From Cronobacter universalis NCTC 9529 (GTDB lineage Bacteria > Pseudomonadota > Gammaproteobacteria > Enterobacterales > Enterobacteriaceae): a stretch of DNA of 64,000 bases. The notes under the pieces were generated by a model. It did not search any database. It was not told the origin of the DNA and worked only from the letters and a program-made list of their open reading frames with translations. The position numbers and the translations under genes are program-made. Positions 1 through 9,026 of this stretch are shown piece after piece. Every line of letters begins with the position of its first letter. Position 1 is the first letter of the stretch. The stretch covers positions 1,488,001 to 1,552,000 of the forward strand of contig NZ_CP012257.1 of the NCBI RefSeq assembly GCF_001277175.1, given 5' to 3'.

Positions 1-588
1 AATCACGCCCGCCGCGCCAAACACCATCACATCATAGGTGCGGCCATACAGCAGTTGTCCGTAGCCCATCACTTCCATCAGCGTAATGGTGTAGGCAAGC
101 GACGTACTCTTGAACACCAGCACCACTTCGTTGGAATAGGACGACAGCGCGCGCTTGAACGCATATGGCAGCAGGATCGCCAGCGTATCTTTACGGCTCA
201 TGCCCAGCGCCCCGCAGGACTGCCACTGGCCCTCCGGAATCGCCCGGATAGCCCCGTAAAACAGCTGCGTGGTATACGCCGCCGAGTTCAGCGACAGCGC
301 CACCAGTGCGCACAGCCACGGCTCGGAGAGCACATGCCACAGCCACGGATAGTTCTGCAGCGACGGGAACTGTCCCGGCCCGTAGTAAATCAGGAAGATC
401 TGCACCAGCAGCGGCGTACCGGTAAAGAGCGTAATGTAGCCGCGCACAATCCAGACCAGCACCGGCGTTTTCAGCGTCAGGACAATCGTGAAAATCACCG
501 ACAGCACCAGCGCTACGGCGATTGACGCCGCGGTGAGCGTCAGGCTGGTGTGCAGCCCTTTTAACAGCTCCGGCAAGTAATCCAGCAT
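1..588 (-). CDS. artM: Arginine ABC transporter permease ArtM (partial, runs off left edge)
   Basis: Inner-membrane permease that pairs with ArtQ in the periplasmic arginine uptake system. The frame opens at the ATG at 588 ([19 protein letters not shown]) and stays open to base 1, giving 196 residues of a protein that is about 222 in E. coli. A typical EAA-like cytoplasmic loop (GALGMSRKDTLAILLPYAF) lies around residues 125-145, where the permease docks on the ATPase. Several hydrophobic segments fit the BPD_transp_1 fold. The ATG overlaps the artQ stop by one base (TGATG), which implies translational coupling. It is the last gene of artPIQM. The C-terminal ~26 residues are outside the window. 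Confidence 0.95.
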   Translation of the reverse strand, partial: MLDYLPELLKGLHTSLTLTAASIAVALVLSVIFTIVLTLKTPVLVWIVRGYITLFTGTPLLVQIFLIYYGPGQFPSLQNYPWLWHVLSEPWLCALVALSLNSAAYTTQLFYGAIRAIPEGQWQSCGALGMSRKDTLAILLPYAFKRALSSYSNEVVLVFKSTSLAYTITLMEVMGYGQLLYGRTYDVMVFGAAGVI

Positions 589-1304
589 CAGCCCGGCCTC
601 CGCTCAAAGCGCGTGGCGTGCAGGTCGATACGCTTAAGGATGTACTGGCTTATCAGGGTGATCACCAGATAAATCGCCGCCGCGATAATGTACCAGGTAA
701 ACGGCTCCTGGGTGCGGGTGGCGATGCTTTTGGTTTGCAGCATCAAATCGTTCACGCTAATCAGCGACACCAGCGCGGTGTCTTTCAGCAGCACCAGCCA
801 CTGGTTGCCGAGCCCCGGCAGCGCGTGGCGCCACATCTGCGGCATCACGAGACGGAAGAAAATCGCCGATTTCGACAGGCCCAGCGCCTGACCCGATTCC
901 CACTGGCCGTGCGGCACCGCTTTCAGCGCGCCGCGCAGCGTCTGCGAGGCATAGGCCGAATAGAGCAGGGCGAGCGCAATCACGCCGCACAGGAACGGGC
1001 TGACGTCGAAATTATCGATCTGCACCTGCACAGGAATGGAGGCGAAACCGAGCGGGATCGTAAAGCCGTCCGAAAGGGTGAGCAACAGTTGCGAGGAGCC
1101 GAAATAGATAAACAGCACCACCAGGATTTCCGGCAGGCCGCGCAGCAGGGTGACCAGCGCCGTGGCAAGCCAGCCGACCGGCCGCCACTTCGCCGATTCC
1201 AGTACGGCGAACAGCATCGCCAGCACCAGCCCCAGGCCCAGCGCGCAAACGGCAAGGCCGACGGTCATCCCGGCGGCACTTGCTAAAGGTAACATATCGT
1301 TCAT
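588..1304 (-). CDS. artQ: Arginine ABC transporter permease ArtQ
   Basis: Second membrane subunit of the ArtPQM-ArtI/J arginine importer. The protein is 238 residues, the same length as E. coli ArtQ, and starts [20 protein letters not shown]. It has about five hydrophobic spans and the EAA-type loop ([20 protein letters not shown]) near residues 138-157. It sits eight bases after artI and overlaps artM by one base, so the genes are almost certainly one transcript. No anomalies seen. Confidence 0.96.
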   Translation of the reverse strand: MNDMLPLASAAGMTVGLAVCALGLGLVLAMLFAVLESAKWRPVGWLATALVTLLRGLPEILVVLFIYFGSSQLLLTLSDGFTIPLGFASIPVQVQIDNFDVSPFLCGVIALALLYSAYASQTLRGALKAVPHGQWESGQALGLSKSAIFFRLVMPQMWRHALPGLGNQWLVLLKDTALVSLISVNDLMLQTKSIATRTQEPFTWYIIAAAIYLVITLISQYILKRIDLHATRFERRPG

Positions 1305-1312
1305 TCAGGCGA

Positions 1313-2044
1313 TTACTTCTGGAACCATTTGTCGTAGATGGCCTTGTAGGTGCCGTCTTTCTTCACTTTCTCCAGCGCAGAGTTGAATTTCTGCTGAAGC
1401 TCGGTGTTGCCCTGACGAACCGCGATGCCAAGGCCGGTGCCGAAGTAATCTTTATCCGTCACTTTATCGCCGACGGCGGCCAGTTTCGGGTTGGTTTTCA
1501 GCCACTCGGTCACGACGGCAGTGTCGCCGAACACGGCATCGATACGGCCGTTCTGCAGATCCAGGCGCGCGGTCTGGTAGCTGTCATACGGCACCGTGGT
1601 GATTTCCGGGTGTTTGTCGGTGATGTATTTCTGGTGAGTAGTGCCATTCTGCACGCCCACGCGCTTGCCTTTCAGCTGTTCGATGCTGCTGTTTTTACCC
1701 TGCAAACCCACGAACAGCGCGGAGTTGTCATAATAAGGGGTGGTAAACAGCACCTGCTTCTGGCGCTCCGGGGTGATGTCCATACCGGCCATGACCGCGT
1801 CCACACGCTTGAATTTCAGCGCCGGGATCAGGCTGTCGAACGCCTGGTTGGTGAAGGTGCAGGTCGCATCGATCTCTTTACACAGCGCATTAGCCAGATC
1901 GACGTCGAAACCGACGATTTTGTTGCCCGCGTCCATCGACTCAAACGGAGGGTAAGAGGCTTCGGTTGCGAAACGAATAGTTTGTGCTGCGGCGGCGGAA
2001 AGGCTAACGCTTGCGAGAAGCGCGGCAATCAATACGTTTTTCAT
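1313..2044 (-). CDS. artI: Periplasmic arginine-binding protein ArtI
   Basis: Solute-binding protein (SBP_bac_3 family) that delivers arginine to ArtQM. I chose the ATG at 2044 (MKNVLIAALLASVSLSAAAA) because it gives 243 residues as in E. coli and begins with a clear Sec signal peptide. Cleavage is expected after the AAA stretch near residue 19. An upstream in-frame ATG would add six residues without helping the signal. The mature part opens TIRFATEASYPPFESMDA and contains the conserved GFDVDLANALCKEID segment. It lies between artP and artQ. Confidence 0.95.
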   Translation of the reverse strand: MKNVLIAALLASVSLSAAAAQTIRFATEASYPPFESMDAGNKIVGFDVDLANALCKEIDATCTFTNQAFDSLIPALKFKRVDAVMAGMDITPERQKQVLFTTPYYDNSALFVGLQGKNSSIEQLKGKRVGVQNGTTHQKYITDKHPEITTVPYDSYQTARLDLQNGRIDAVFGDTAVVTEWLKTNPKLAAVGDKVTDKDYFGTGLGIAVRQGNTELQQKFNSALEKVKKDGTYKAIYDKWFQK

Positions 2045-2064
2045 TGTCATTATTCCGGTCATCT

Positions 2065-2793
2065 TCAGTGGGAAAGATAGTTTTTAAACGCCTCGGTCGC
2101 AGGGGCGCTAAAGCAGCTCGCGTCGCCCTGCTCGATAATATGTCCATTTTCCATATAGACCACCCGGCTGGCGGTTTTACGCGCCACTTCCACTTCATGC
2201 GTCACAATCACCTGCGTGATCCCGGTCTGGGAGAGCTCGCGGATAATGCTGACGATCTGCGCGGTGATTTCTGGGTCGAGCGCGGCCGTCGGTTCGTCAA
2301 ACAGCAGCACCTGCGGCTCCATCATCAGCGCGCGCGCAATCGCCACGCGCTGCTGCTGGCCGCCGGAAAGGTGCAGCGGATAACGATCCACATACGGCGT
2401 CAGGCGCAGGCGCTCCAGCAGTTTATCGGCACGCTTACGCGCGGCCTCTTTGCTGAGCCCGAGCACCCGGCACGGCGCCTCGATAAGATTATCCAGCACC
2501 GTCAGGTGTGGCCACAGATTGTACTGCTGGAACACCATGCCGACGTTGCGGCGCAGTTCGCGGATCGCTTTGTCGCCCGGCGCCTTCGCGAAATCAAACT
2601 GGTTGCCCGCAATGCTGAGCTGCCCGGAACGCGGCATCTCCAGCAAATTGAGTACCCGCAGCAGCGAGCTTTTACCCGCGCCGCTTGGGCCAAGCAACAC
2701 CAGCGTTTCGCCCTCAGGGCAGCTGAGCGTGATGTCAAACAGCGCCTGATGCGCGCCGTAGAAGCAGTTTATGCCGTTTAGTTGAATACTCAT
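2065..2793 (-). CDS. artP: Arginine ABC transporter ATPase ArtP
   Basis: ATP-hydrolysing subunit of the arginine importer, 242 residues as in E. coli. Walker A is GPSGAGKSS at about residues 35-43. The signature is [15 protein letters not shown], followed by Walker B LLFDEP near residue 165. A switch histidine lies in VIVTHE. It is the first gene of artPIQM. The gap to artI is 20 bases. A promoter and a likely ArgR site are immediately upstream, consistent with arginine repression known for this operon. Confidence 0.97.
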   Translation of the reverse strand: MSIQLNGINCFYGAHQALFDITLSCPEGETLVLLGPSGAGKSSLLRVLNLLEMPRSGQLSIAGNQFDFAKAPGDKAIRELRRNVGMVFQQYNLWPHLTVLDNLIEAPCRVLGLSKEAARKRADKLLERLRLTPYVDRYPLHLSGGQQQRVAIARALMMEPQVLLFDEPTAALDPEITAQIVSIIRELSQTGITQVIVTHEVEVARKTASRVVYMENGHIIEQGDASCFSAPATEAFKNYLSH

Positions 2794-2803
2794 GCGTAGC
2801 AGT

Positions 2804-2817
2804 TGAATAGCAATTGA
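2804..2817. promoter_or_regulatory. Candidate ArgR (ARG) box before artP
   Basis: TGAATAGCAATTGA matches the 14-base ARG-box core TGAATwwwwATTCA with one mismatch in the right half (ATTGA) and some GC in the spacer. It overlaps the predicted start of transcription of artP, a repressing position. E. coli artPIQM is an ArgR target. No second box with the usual 3-bp spacing is convincing. Confidence 0.5.
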
Positions 2818-2825
2818 GACCGCGA

Positions 2826-2854
2826 ATAGTACCGTTGGCAGAATAGTTATGCAA
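2826..2854 (-). promoter_or_regulatory. Predicted sigma-70 promoter of artPIQM
   Basis: On the minus strand a -35 TTGCAT (2854-2849) and a -10 TACTAT (2831-2826) are separated by 17 bases. The expected start near 2819 leaves a leader of about 26 bases to the artP ATG at 2793. The candidate ARG box sits right at the start point. Confidence 0.55.
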
Positions 2855-2996
2855 TATTAGTGCGTTAAAACTTAATATTCTCCACATTTACGGTACAAAA
2901 CCAGCACGATATAGCGGGGTGGGGGTGGGGCAAGAATAAATGTCGGCCAGATGGCGCTAAGCCAGACGGTTTATCGCACGCGCCACCCCTGCGCGC

Positions 2997-3524
2997 TTAG
3001 CGGCGCTCCAGCGACTGGCGCAGCGTGCCCGCAGGCGCATGCGTAGAGCCGCCGAGGTAGCGCACATCGTCCACCGTCCAGCACTGGCCTTCGCGCACCA
3101 TCAGCACTTCATCCAGCCATGTGGTGTCGCCGCGGCGCTGTTCGATGCGCAGCGGAATATTGCGCGCGTCGGTGTTCGGAATGCGCGAGGCGCTGGCGAC
3201 GCGCACGCTGTCAGGCGTTTCAGTGCGGCTGGAGAACGGGTCGGTGCGCAAGAAGCCGTTACCGGCATGGTTCTCACGGTTCGATTTATCCAGCAGCTGA
3301 TAGAGCGAATCGCTTAAATAAGGCCGCAGCGAGGTCAGGTTCGTCAGCCCCTGGCTGCGCTGTTCGATGCGATGCTGGTAGAACTGTTCCGCCACGGTAT
3401 CAGGGCCGCCTTCCACACACGGACCGCTGCGCGAGCCGATATCCTTAAAGGCGGGCGTCACGGTCGTACAGGCGCTCAGCAGCAGGGCGCACGGAAGAAC
3501 CAGAGTCAGAACTGAATGGCGCAT
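2997..3524 (-). CDS. ybjP: YbjP-like lipoprotein, function unknown
   Basis: Predicted lipoprotein of 175 residues, close to E. coli YbjP (about 171). It begins MRHSVLTLVLPCALLLSACTT. The lipobox LSAC at residues 17-20 indicates lipidation at Cys20; no Asp follows the Cys, so the outer membrane is the likely destination. The rest resembles the DUF3828-type fold seen in YbjP. It is transcribed divergently from ybjQ with about 130 bases between them. Function is unknown. Confidence 0.85.
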   Translation of the reverse strand: MRHSVLTLVLPCALLLSACTTVTPAFKDIGSRSGPCVEGGPDTVAEQFYQHRIEQRSQGLTNLTSLRPYLSDSLYQLLDKSNRENHAGNGFLRTDPFSSRTETPDSVRVASASRIPNTDARNIPLRIEQRRGDTTWLDEVLMVREGQCWTVDDVRYLGGSTHAPAGTLRQSLERR

Positions 3525-3652
3525 TTTTTATTTCCTTATTCCGGTAAGCAGGACTACGTTTCTTGTCACAGGACTTTTTTAGCATAGCGTATCGCGACCG
3601 AATTGCGTCTGGTATCGTCAGCTAACGCATTGATAGCCAAAAGGAGAGAACC

Positions 3653-3976
3653 ATGCAGTTTTCCACCACCCCAACCCTGGAAGGACAAGTCATTGTTGAG
3701 TATTGCGGCGTCGTCACCGGCGAGGCGATCCTCGGCGCCAATATCTTTCGCGACTTCTTCGCAGGCATCCGCGACATCGTCGGCGGCCGCTCCGGCGCGT
3801 ATGAAAAAGAGCTGCGCAAGGCGCGTGAAATCGCGTTTCGCGAGCTGGGCGACCAGGCGGCGTCGCTGGGCGCCGATGCCGTCGTCGGGATCGATATCGA
3901 TTATGAAACCGTCGGCAAAGACGGCAGCATGCTGATGGTAAGCGTTTCCGGCACGGCGGTGAAAACCCGTCGATGA
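3653..3976 (+). CDS. ybjQ: YbjQ, UPF0145 family protein
   Basis: Small soluble protein of 107 residues, the exact length of E. coli YbjQ. It starts [20 protein letters not shown] and has the family core [15 protein letters not shown] near residues 73-87. A good ribosome site (AAAAGGAGAG) precedes the ATG. UPF0145 proteins form pentameric/decameric rings in structures, but no reaction is established. Its TGA overlaps the amiD start (ATGA), so it is probably co-translated with amiD. Confidence 0.9.
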   Translation: MQFSTTPTLEGQVIVEYCGVVTGEAILGANIFRDFFAGIRDIVGGRSGAYEKELRKAREIAFRELGDQAASLGADAVVGIDIDYETVGKDGSMLMVSVSGTAVKTRR

Positions 3977-4803
3977 AGCTGCGTTGCTGGCCGCTGTTAC
4001 TGGCGGCATTGCTCGCGGGCTGCGCGGGCGAAAAAGGAATTGTCGATCGCGGCGACTATAAAGTAGATACGCGCCGCGCGGCGCAGGCGGCGTATCCGCG
4101 CATCAAAGTGCTGGTTATCCACTACACCGCCGATGATTTTGACACCTCGCTTGCCACGCTGACCGACCGGCACGTCAGCTCGCACTATCTGATCCCGGCG
4201 AACCCGCCGCAAAAGGGCGGCAAACCGGTTATCTGGCAACTGGTGCCGGAGCGTGAGCTGGCGTGGCATGCGGGCGTCAGTTTCTGGCGCGGAGCCACGC
4301 GTTTAAACGACACCTCGGTGGGCATTGAGCTGGAAAATTACGGCTACCGGAAAATCGGCGGTCAGAAGCAGTACTTCCCGTTCAGCCCGCCGCAGATAGC
4401 CGTGCTGAGCAAGCTTGCGCGCGACATCATTCAGCGCTACCAGATTGCCCCGCAAAACGTCGTGGCGCATGCGGATATCGCGCCGCAGCGCAAAGACGAT
4501 CCGGGCCCGCTCTTTCCGTGGCAGGCGCTGGCCGCACAAGGGATCGGGGCATGGCCGGATGAATCGCGCGTGGCGTTTTATCTCGCCGGGCGTAACCCTT
4601 ACGCGCCGGTGGATGAAGCGACGCTGCTGGATTTGCTCGCGCGCTACGGCTATGAAGTGACGCCGCAGATGAGCGAGGCGCAGCGCAAGCGCGTGATTCA
4701 GGCGTTCCAGATGCACTTTCGGCCCGCGCGCTACGACGGCCTGCCGGACGCGCAAAGCGAGGCCATCGCCGGGGCGCTGCTGGAGAAATATGGTCAGGGG
4801 TAA
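3973..4803 (+). CDS. amiD: N-acetylmuramoyl-L-alanine amidase AmiD, outer-membrane lipoprotein
   Basis: Zinc amidase that cleaves the MurNAc-L-Ala bond of peptidoglycan and anhydro-muropeptides. The 276-residue protein begins [19 protein letters not shown]: the lipobox LAGC puts the lipidated Cys at residue 17. The Amidase_2 domain covers about residues 45-190. Candidate zinc ligands are His50 in [11 protein letters not shown] and His166 in [16 protein letters not shown], with the usual DPG/F end of the site. A C-terminal peptidoglycan-binding-like helical segment follows. It overlaps ybjQ by four bases and ends before a strong terminator. Confidence 0.94.
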   Translation: MKLRCWPLLLAALLAGCAGEKGIVDRGDYKVDTRRAAQAAYPRIKVLVIHYTADDFDTSLATLTDRHVSSHYLIPANPPQKGGKPVIWQLVPERELAWHAGVSFWRGATRLNDTSVGIELENYGYRKIGGQKQYFPFSPPQIAVLSKLARDIIQRYQIAPQNVVAHADIAPQRKDDPGPLFPWQALAAQGIGAWPDESRVAFYLAGRNPYAPVDEATLLDLLARYGYEVTPQMSEAQRKRVIQAFQMHFRPARYDGLPDAQSEAIAGALLEKYGQG

Positions 4804-4822
4804 GATTCCAGAGCCAGAAATA

Positions 4823-4852
4823 AACAACGCCGTACGATGCGGCGTTGTTTTT
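4823..4852. terminator. Bidirectional rho-independent terminator between amiD and ybjS
   Basis: The 9-bp arms ACAACGCCG (4824-4832) and CGGCGTTGT (4840-4848) pair around a 7-base loop. T residues follow on the plus strand, and A residues on the left give a weaker T run on the minus strand. It separates the convergent genes amiD and ybjS. Confidence 0.85.
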
Positions 4853-4866
4853 ATCCGTGAGGGGCG

Positions 4867-5883
4867 TTACCCGCGGTGCAGCGTACCGTGGTCGCGTAGC
4901 CAGTACGCGGTGCGCTCAATGCCTTCATCCAGCGACACCACCGGTTTATAGCCCAGTTCGCTCTCGGCGCGGCTGATATCCAGGGTGAAATCGAAATTCA
5001 GCTTGGAGACGCCGTAATGCGTCAGCGCCGGCTCTTTGTGCGAATGTTTGCCGAGCCGCTCCAGGCTTCTCGCCATCATATCCAGCATCGGGTAGGGCAC
5101 CGAGCGGATACGACACGACATCCCCAGTTCATCAATCAGCTTCTGCACGATGCTTTTCAGCGGGCGCGCTTCGCCGTTGGTGATGTTATAGGCGCGGCCT
5201 GACGGCAGGGCGTCGCAGGCGCTGCTGCTCGCAAGCCACATCGCGTGCACCGCGTTTTCGTGATAGGTCATATCGACCATCGCCTCGCCGCCGCGCGGCA
5301 GCAACACGCTGCCGTAATGGCGCATCATCTGCACCAGGCGCGGGAAAAAGACTTTATCGTGGGGCCCGAACAGGCTTTGCGGACGCAGAATGGTAAAGCG
5401 CGTCTGCGGGTTGGCCTGCGCCAGCAACTGGATCACCTCTTCGCTGGCGGCTTTGCTGCGCGCAAAGGCGTTAGCCAGCCGGTGCGGGCGGAAATCTTCG
5501 CGGATATCGCGATGGTGGTGGTAATCGAAATAGAGCGCGGGCGAGGAGATATGCACGAAATTGCGCACGCCCCAGGCGACGGCCCATTCGCCAAGACGGC
5601 GGGTGGCACGCACGTTCGCGAGATCGAACGCCTCCTGCGGGCCCCAGGGAGAGGTAAAGCTGGAACAGTGCCAGAGGGTATCGATACCGGCCAGCATCGC
5701 TTTCGCCTGCGACGAGACCAGCTCGGTTAAATCGGCCTGGATAAACCCCGCGCCCATTTTCTCAAGCAGCCTGCCCATCGCTTCGTTGCGCCCGGTGGCT
5801 CTGACCTGGACGCCCTGATGACGTAAATATTCGACCGCGTTTCGGCCTAAACCGCTGGTGGCGCCCGTGACCAGTACCTTCAT
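4867..5883 (-). CDS. ybjS: YbjS, extended SDR (NAD-dependent epimerase/3-beta-HSD-like) protein
   Basis: Predicted NAD(P)-binding protein of 338 residues in the atypical/extended short-chain dehydrogenase group. The glycine motif TGATSGLG lies at residues 6-13. A Ser-rich strand ([15 protein letters not shown]) comes at about 131-145. The motif where active SDRs carry YxxxK reads FARSK (about residue 167), so the catalytic Tyr is replaced by Phe. My recollection is that E. coli YbjS has the same replacement, so this is a family trait and not a local mutation. Substrate unknown. In K-12 ybjT follows; here ltaE is next. Confidence 0.85.
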   Translation of the reverse strand: MKVLVTGATSGLGRNAVEYLRHQGVQVRATGRNEAMGRLLEKMGAGFIQADLTELVSSQAKAMLAGIDTLWHCSSFTSPWGPQEAFDLANVRATRRLGEWAVAWGVRNFVHISSPALYFDYHHHRDIREDFRPHRLANAFARSKAASEEVIQLLAQANPQTRFTILRPQSLFGPHDKVFFPRLVQMMRHYGSVLLPRGGEAMVDMTYHENAVHAMWLASSSACDALPSGRAYNITNGEARPLKSIVQKLIDELGMSCRIRSVPYPMLDMMARSLERLGKHSHKEPALTHYGVSKLNFDFTLDISRAESELGYKPVVSLDEGIERTAYWLRDHGTLHRG

Positions 5884-6012
5884 ATCGATCCACTGTGCTG
5901 TAACGTTTAGCCGCGCATTCTTCCGTGAAATCAGCGCTGATGCAATGGGAACAACGTAACAATGCGCGTTAGCGCAGCTGAATATTCCCCTCGCCGCAGC
6001 GCTGTAAACGCG

Positions 6013-7020
6013 TTATGCCGCCTGCTGTAAAAATTCCCGCCAGTACGCCGCGACGGTTTCAAGCTGCGCGCGGTTGACATCAAGATGCGTGACCAGACGC
6101 GTCACCGGCGCGGCGCTTATCAGCACATCGCGCGATTTCATAAACGCGCCCAGCGCGGCCACCTGCGCCTGCGGCACGCTGACAAACAGCATATTGGTGT
6201 CGTGACGGCGCACCTCTGCGCCCGCGTCGCGCAGCGCCGCCGCAAGCCAGGCGGCGTTGTCGTGATCCTCTTGCAGTCGCGCGGCGTTATGCTCCAGCGC
6301 ATACAGCCCGGCTGCCGCGAGAATACCCGCCTGGCGCATACCGCCGCCGGTCATCTTCCGCCAGCGTTTCGCGCGCTTAATATAGTCATGGCTGCCGACC
6401 AGCAGCGAACCCACCGGCGCGCCAAGCCCTTTGGAGAGGCAAATCGTGAAGGTATCGCAATACTGCGCGATATCTTTCAGCTCGCAGCCATACGCCACCA
6501 CCGCGTTGAAAATGCGCGCGCCATCTACGTGCAGCGCCAGACCGCGCTCGCGGGTGAAATCCCACGCCTGCTGGAGATAGTCGCGCGGCAGCACTTTGCC
6601 GTTATGGGTATTTTCCAGGCTCAGCAGACGGGTGCGGGCGAAGTGAATATCGTCGGGTTTGATTTTCGCCGCCACTTTATCCAGCGGCAGCGTACCGTCG
6701 CCGTCCGCCTCAATCGGCTGCGGCTGAATGCTGCCGAGCACCGCCGCGCCGCCCGCTTCATACAGATAATTATGCGCGAGCTGGCCGACGATATACTCCT
6801 CGCCGCGTTCGCAGTGGCTCAGCAGCGCCACCAGGTTGGCCTGGGTGCCAGTCGGCAAAAACAGCGCCGCCGCTTTACCGCTTAAACGCGCGGCATAGTC
6901 CTGAAGCGCGTTGACAGTCGGGTCGTCGCCATAAACATCATCCCCGGTGGGGGCTGCCATCATGCGCTCCAGCATCGCTGTACCGGGGCGCGTGACGGTA
7001 TCGCTGCGTAAATCGATCAC
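6013..7020 (-). CDS. ltaE: Low-specificity L-threonine aldolase LtaE
   Basis: PLP enzyme that splits L-threonine and L-allo-threonine to glycine and acetaldehyde. The 335 residues are close to E. coli LtaE (333). The N-terminus MIDLRSDTVTRPG is the family signature. HVDGARIFNA (about 167-176) supplies the Asp that contacts the PLP ring nitrogen. The Schiff-base Lys is in CLSKGLGAPVGS (about residue 198). It lies 34 bases after the poxB stop, on the same strand, so cotranscription with poxB is possible, as is known in E. coli. Confidence 0.95.
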   Translation of the reverse strand: MIDLRSDTVTRPGTAMLERMMAAPTGDDVYGDDPTVNALQDYAARLSGKAAALFLPTGTQANLVALLSHCERGEEYIVGQLAHNYLYEAGGAAVLGSIQPQPIEADGDGTLPLDKVAAKIKPDDIHFARTRLLSLENTHNGKVLPRDYLQQAWDFTRERGLALHVDGARIFNAVVAYGCELKDIAQYCDTFTICLSKGLGAPVGSLLVGSHDYIKRAKRWRKMTGGGMRQAGILAAAGLYALEHNAARLQEDHDNAAWLAAALRDAGAEVRRHDTNMLFVSVPQAQVAALGAFMKSRDVLISAAPVTRLVTHLDVNRAQLETVAAYWREFLQQAA

Positions 7021-7054
7021 GGCATATCCTTTTCAGTGAACAGAAAAGACTCTT

Positions 7055-8773
7055 TTACCGGAACCAGTTGGTTTTCGCCAGATCGATAACCTCATCCCCG
7101 CGGCCATTAATGATGGCGCGCAGCATATAGAGGCTGAAGCCTTTGGCCTGCTCCATCTTGATTTGCGGCGGCATCGCCAGCTCTTCTTTGGCGACGGTGA
7201 CATCTACCACCACCGGGCCGTCGGTGCTGAAGGCGCGCGAAAGGGCGTCGTTCAGTTCGCTCGCTTTCTCGACGCGAATGCCCGGAATGCCGCACGCTTC
7301 CGCGATGCGCGCATAGTTGGTGTCGTGCAGGTCGGTGCCGTCGGTCAGATAGCCGCCCGCTTTCATCTCCATCGCCACAAAGCCCAGCACGCTGTTATTA
7401 AAGACGATGACTTTCACCGGCAGCTTCAGTTGCACCAGCGAAAGCAGATCGCCCATCAGCATACTGAAGCCGCCGTCGCCGCACATCGCCACCACCTGAC
7501 GCCCCGGCGCGCTCGCCTGAGCGCCGATCGCCTGCGGCATGGCGTTCGCCATCGAGCCGTGGTTAAACGAACCGAGCAGGCGGCGTTGGCCGTTCATCTC
7601 CAGGTAACGCGCCGCCCATACCGTCGGCGTGCCGACATCGCAGGTGAAAACGGCGTCCGGCGCGGCGAAATGGCTTATCTGGCGGGCCAGATACTGCGGA
7701 TGCAGCGCTTTCTCGCCCGGCTGCGCCAGGTCATCCAGCCCCTTGCGCGCGTCGCGGTAATCTTCCAGCGCTTTATCCAGGAAGTGGCGGTCGGTTTTCT
7801 CTTCAAGCAGCGGCAGAAGGGCGGTAAGCGTGGCTTTCACATCGCCCACCAGCGCCATGTCCACTTTGCTGTGCGCGCCAATGCTGCCGGGGTTGATATC
7901 TATCTGGATGATTTTGGCGTGAGTCGGGTAGAACGCGCGGTAGGGGAAGCGGGTGCCGAGGAGGATCAGCGTGTCGGCGTTCATCATGGTGTGATAGCCG
8001 GACGAGAAGCCGATAAGCCCGGTCATGCCCACATCATACGGGTTGTCGTACTCGACATGCTCTTTGCCGCGCAGGGCGTGGACGATGGGCGCTTTCAGCG
8101 TGCGGGCGAATTCCAGCAGCTCCTGATGCGCGCCCGCGCAGCCACTGCCGCACATCAGCGCGATGTTATCGGAGTAGCGCAGCAGCTGAGCGAGCTTTTT
8201 CAGCTCGTCATGCGGCGGCACGATGATCGGCTGCGGCGCGTGATACCAGCCGGGGCTGGTCTCTTCCGGCGCGGGTTTCAGCGCCACGTCGCCTGGCAGA
8301 ACAATCACCGAGACGCCGCGCTCCAGCACCGCTTTACGCAGCGCGATGGCCAGCACCTGCGTGATCTGCTCCGGGCTCGACACCAGCTCGCAATAGTGGC
8401 TGCATTCGCGAAACAGTTCCTGCGGGTGCGTCTCCTGGAAATAGCCGCTGCCGATTTCGCTGGAGGGAATATGCGCGGCGATGGCCAGTACCGGGACATT
8501 GTTGCGGTGGCAGTCAAACAGGCCGTTGATGAGATGCAGGTTGCCAGGCCCGCAGGAGCCCGCGCAGACCGCCAGCTCGCCGGTCAGTTGAGCTTCCGCG
8601 CCTGCCGCGAACGCCGCGACCTCTTCATGGCGGGTGGACATCCACTCGATAGTGCCCATGCGGTTTAAGCTGTCGCTGAGGCCGTTGAGCGAATCGCCCG
8701 TCACCCCCCAGATGCGTTTCACGCCCGCCTGCTCCAGGGTTTTTGCGATATAGGACGCCACGGTCTGTTTCAT
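7055..8773 (-). CDS. poxB: Pyruvate oxidase PoxB (pyruvate:ubiquinone oxidoreductase)
   Basis: Peripheral membrane flavoenzyme converting pyruvate to acetate and CO2 with electrons passed to ubiquinone. It uses TPP and FAD. Its length of 572 residues equals E. coli PoxB. The TPP-activating Glu is in [13 protein letters not shown] (about residue 50). The TPP/Mg motif [15 protein letters not shown] begins near residue 432. The C-terminal peptide [13 protein letters not shown] is the lipid-activated membrane-binding helix. A strong ribosome site (AAGGAGG) precedes the ATG, and a sigma-S-like -10 element lies upstream, in line with stationary-phase control. Confidence 0.97.
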   Translation of the reverse strand: MKQTVASYIAKTLEQAGVKRIWGVTGDSLNGLSDSLNRMGTIEWMSTRHEEVAAFAAGAEAQLTGELAVCAGSCGPGNLHLINGLFDCHRNNVPVLAIAAHIPSSEIGSGYFQETHPQELFRECSHYCELVSSPEQITQVLAIALRKAVLERGVSVIVLPGDVALKPAPEETSPGWYHAPQPIIVPPHDELKKLAQLLRYSDNIALMCGSGCAGAHQELLEFARTLKAPIVHALRGKEHVEYDNPYDVGMTGLIGFSSGYHTMMNADTLILLGTRFPYRAFYPTHAKIIQIDINPGSIGAHSKVDMALVGDVKATLTALLPLLEEKTDRHFLDKALEDYRDARKGLDDLAQPGEKALHPQYLARQISHFAAPDAVFTCDVGTPTVWAARYLEMNGQRRLLGSFNHGSMANAMPQAIGAQASAPGRQVVAMCGDGGFSMLMGDLLSLVQLKLPVKVIVFNNSVLGFVAMEMKAGGYLTDGTDLHDTNYARIAEACGIPGIRVEKASELNDALSRAFSTDGPVVVDVTVAKEELAMPPQIKMEQAKGFSLYMLRAIINGRGDEVIDLAKTNWFR

Positions 8774-8810
8774 TTTCCCTCCTTCGTGAAAAGTCAGTGA
8801 TAACGGTTAC

Positions 8811-8818
8811 AAGCGTAG
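8811..8818 (-). promoter_or_regulatory. Sigma-S-type -10 element of poxB
   Basis: The minus strand reads CTACGCTT, matching the extended RpoS -10 consensus CTAYRCTT at every specified position. There is no good -35 hexamer 17 bases upstream (CCCTTC), which RpoS promoters tolerate. The predicted start near 8805 gives a leader of about 32 bases. Confidence 0.5.
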
Positions 8819-8873
8819 TTCAAAATCGCAGCCAGGAAGGGACGTAGCCGTGAGTGGAGTTGATTTTACGGGC

Positions 8874-9013
8874 ATGGTGGGTGCGCTTCGCTTACCCACC
8901 CTACGGGGCGTTGGGTTGGTTTTATTGGAATGGCGGGTGCGCTTCGCTTACCCACCCTACGGGGGGCGTTGGGTTGGTTTTACGTAGGGCTGGTAAGCGT
9001 AGCGCACCCGCCG
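8874..9013. repeat. Tandem palindromic intergenic repeats (two direct copies and one inverted copy)
   Basis: Copy 1 (8874-8924) and copy 2 (8930-8982) are near-identical units of about 51-53 bp. Each holds the imperfect palindrome GGGTGCGCTTCGCTTACCC followed by a shared GCGTTGGGTTGGTTTTA tail. Copy 3 (8986-9011) is the palindrome part in opposite orientation (GGTAAGCGTAGCGCACCC). The cluster fills the poxB-hcr gap. A diverged copy occurs at 14651-14716. REP-like extragenic elements of this kind are common in enterobacterial genomes. Confidence 0.8.
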
Positions 9014-9026
9014 CCCCGGAATCACA

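Noticed and set aside
8874..9013. CRISPR array
   Set aside because: Only two direct copies with a 5-bp gap and no spacer-length unique sequence; no cas genes. It is a palindromic intergenic repeat.
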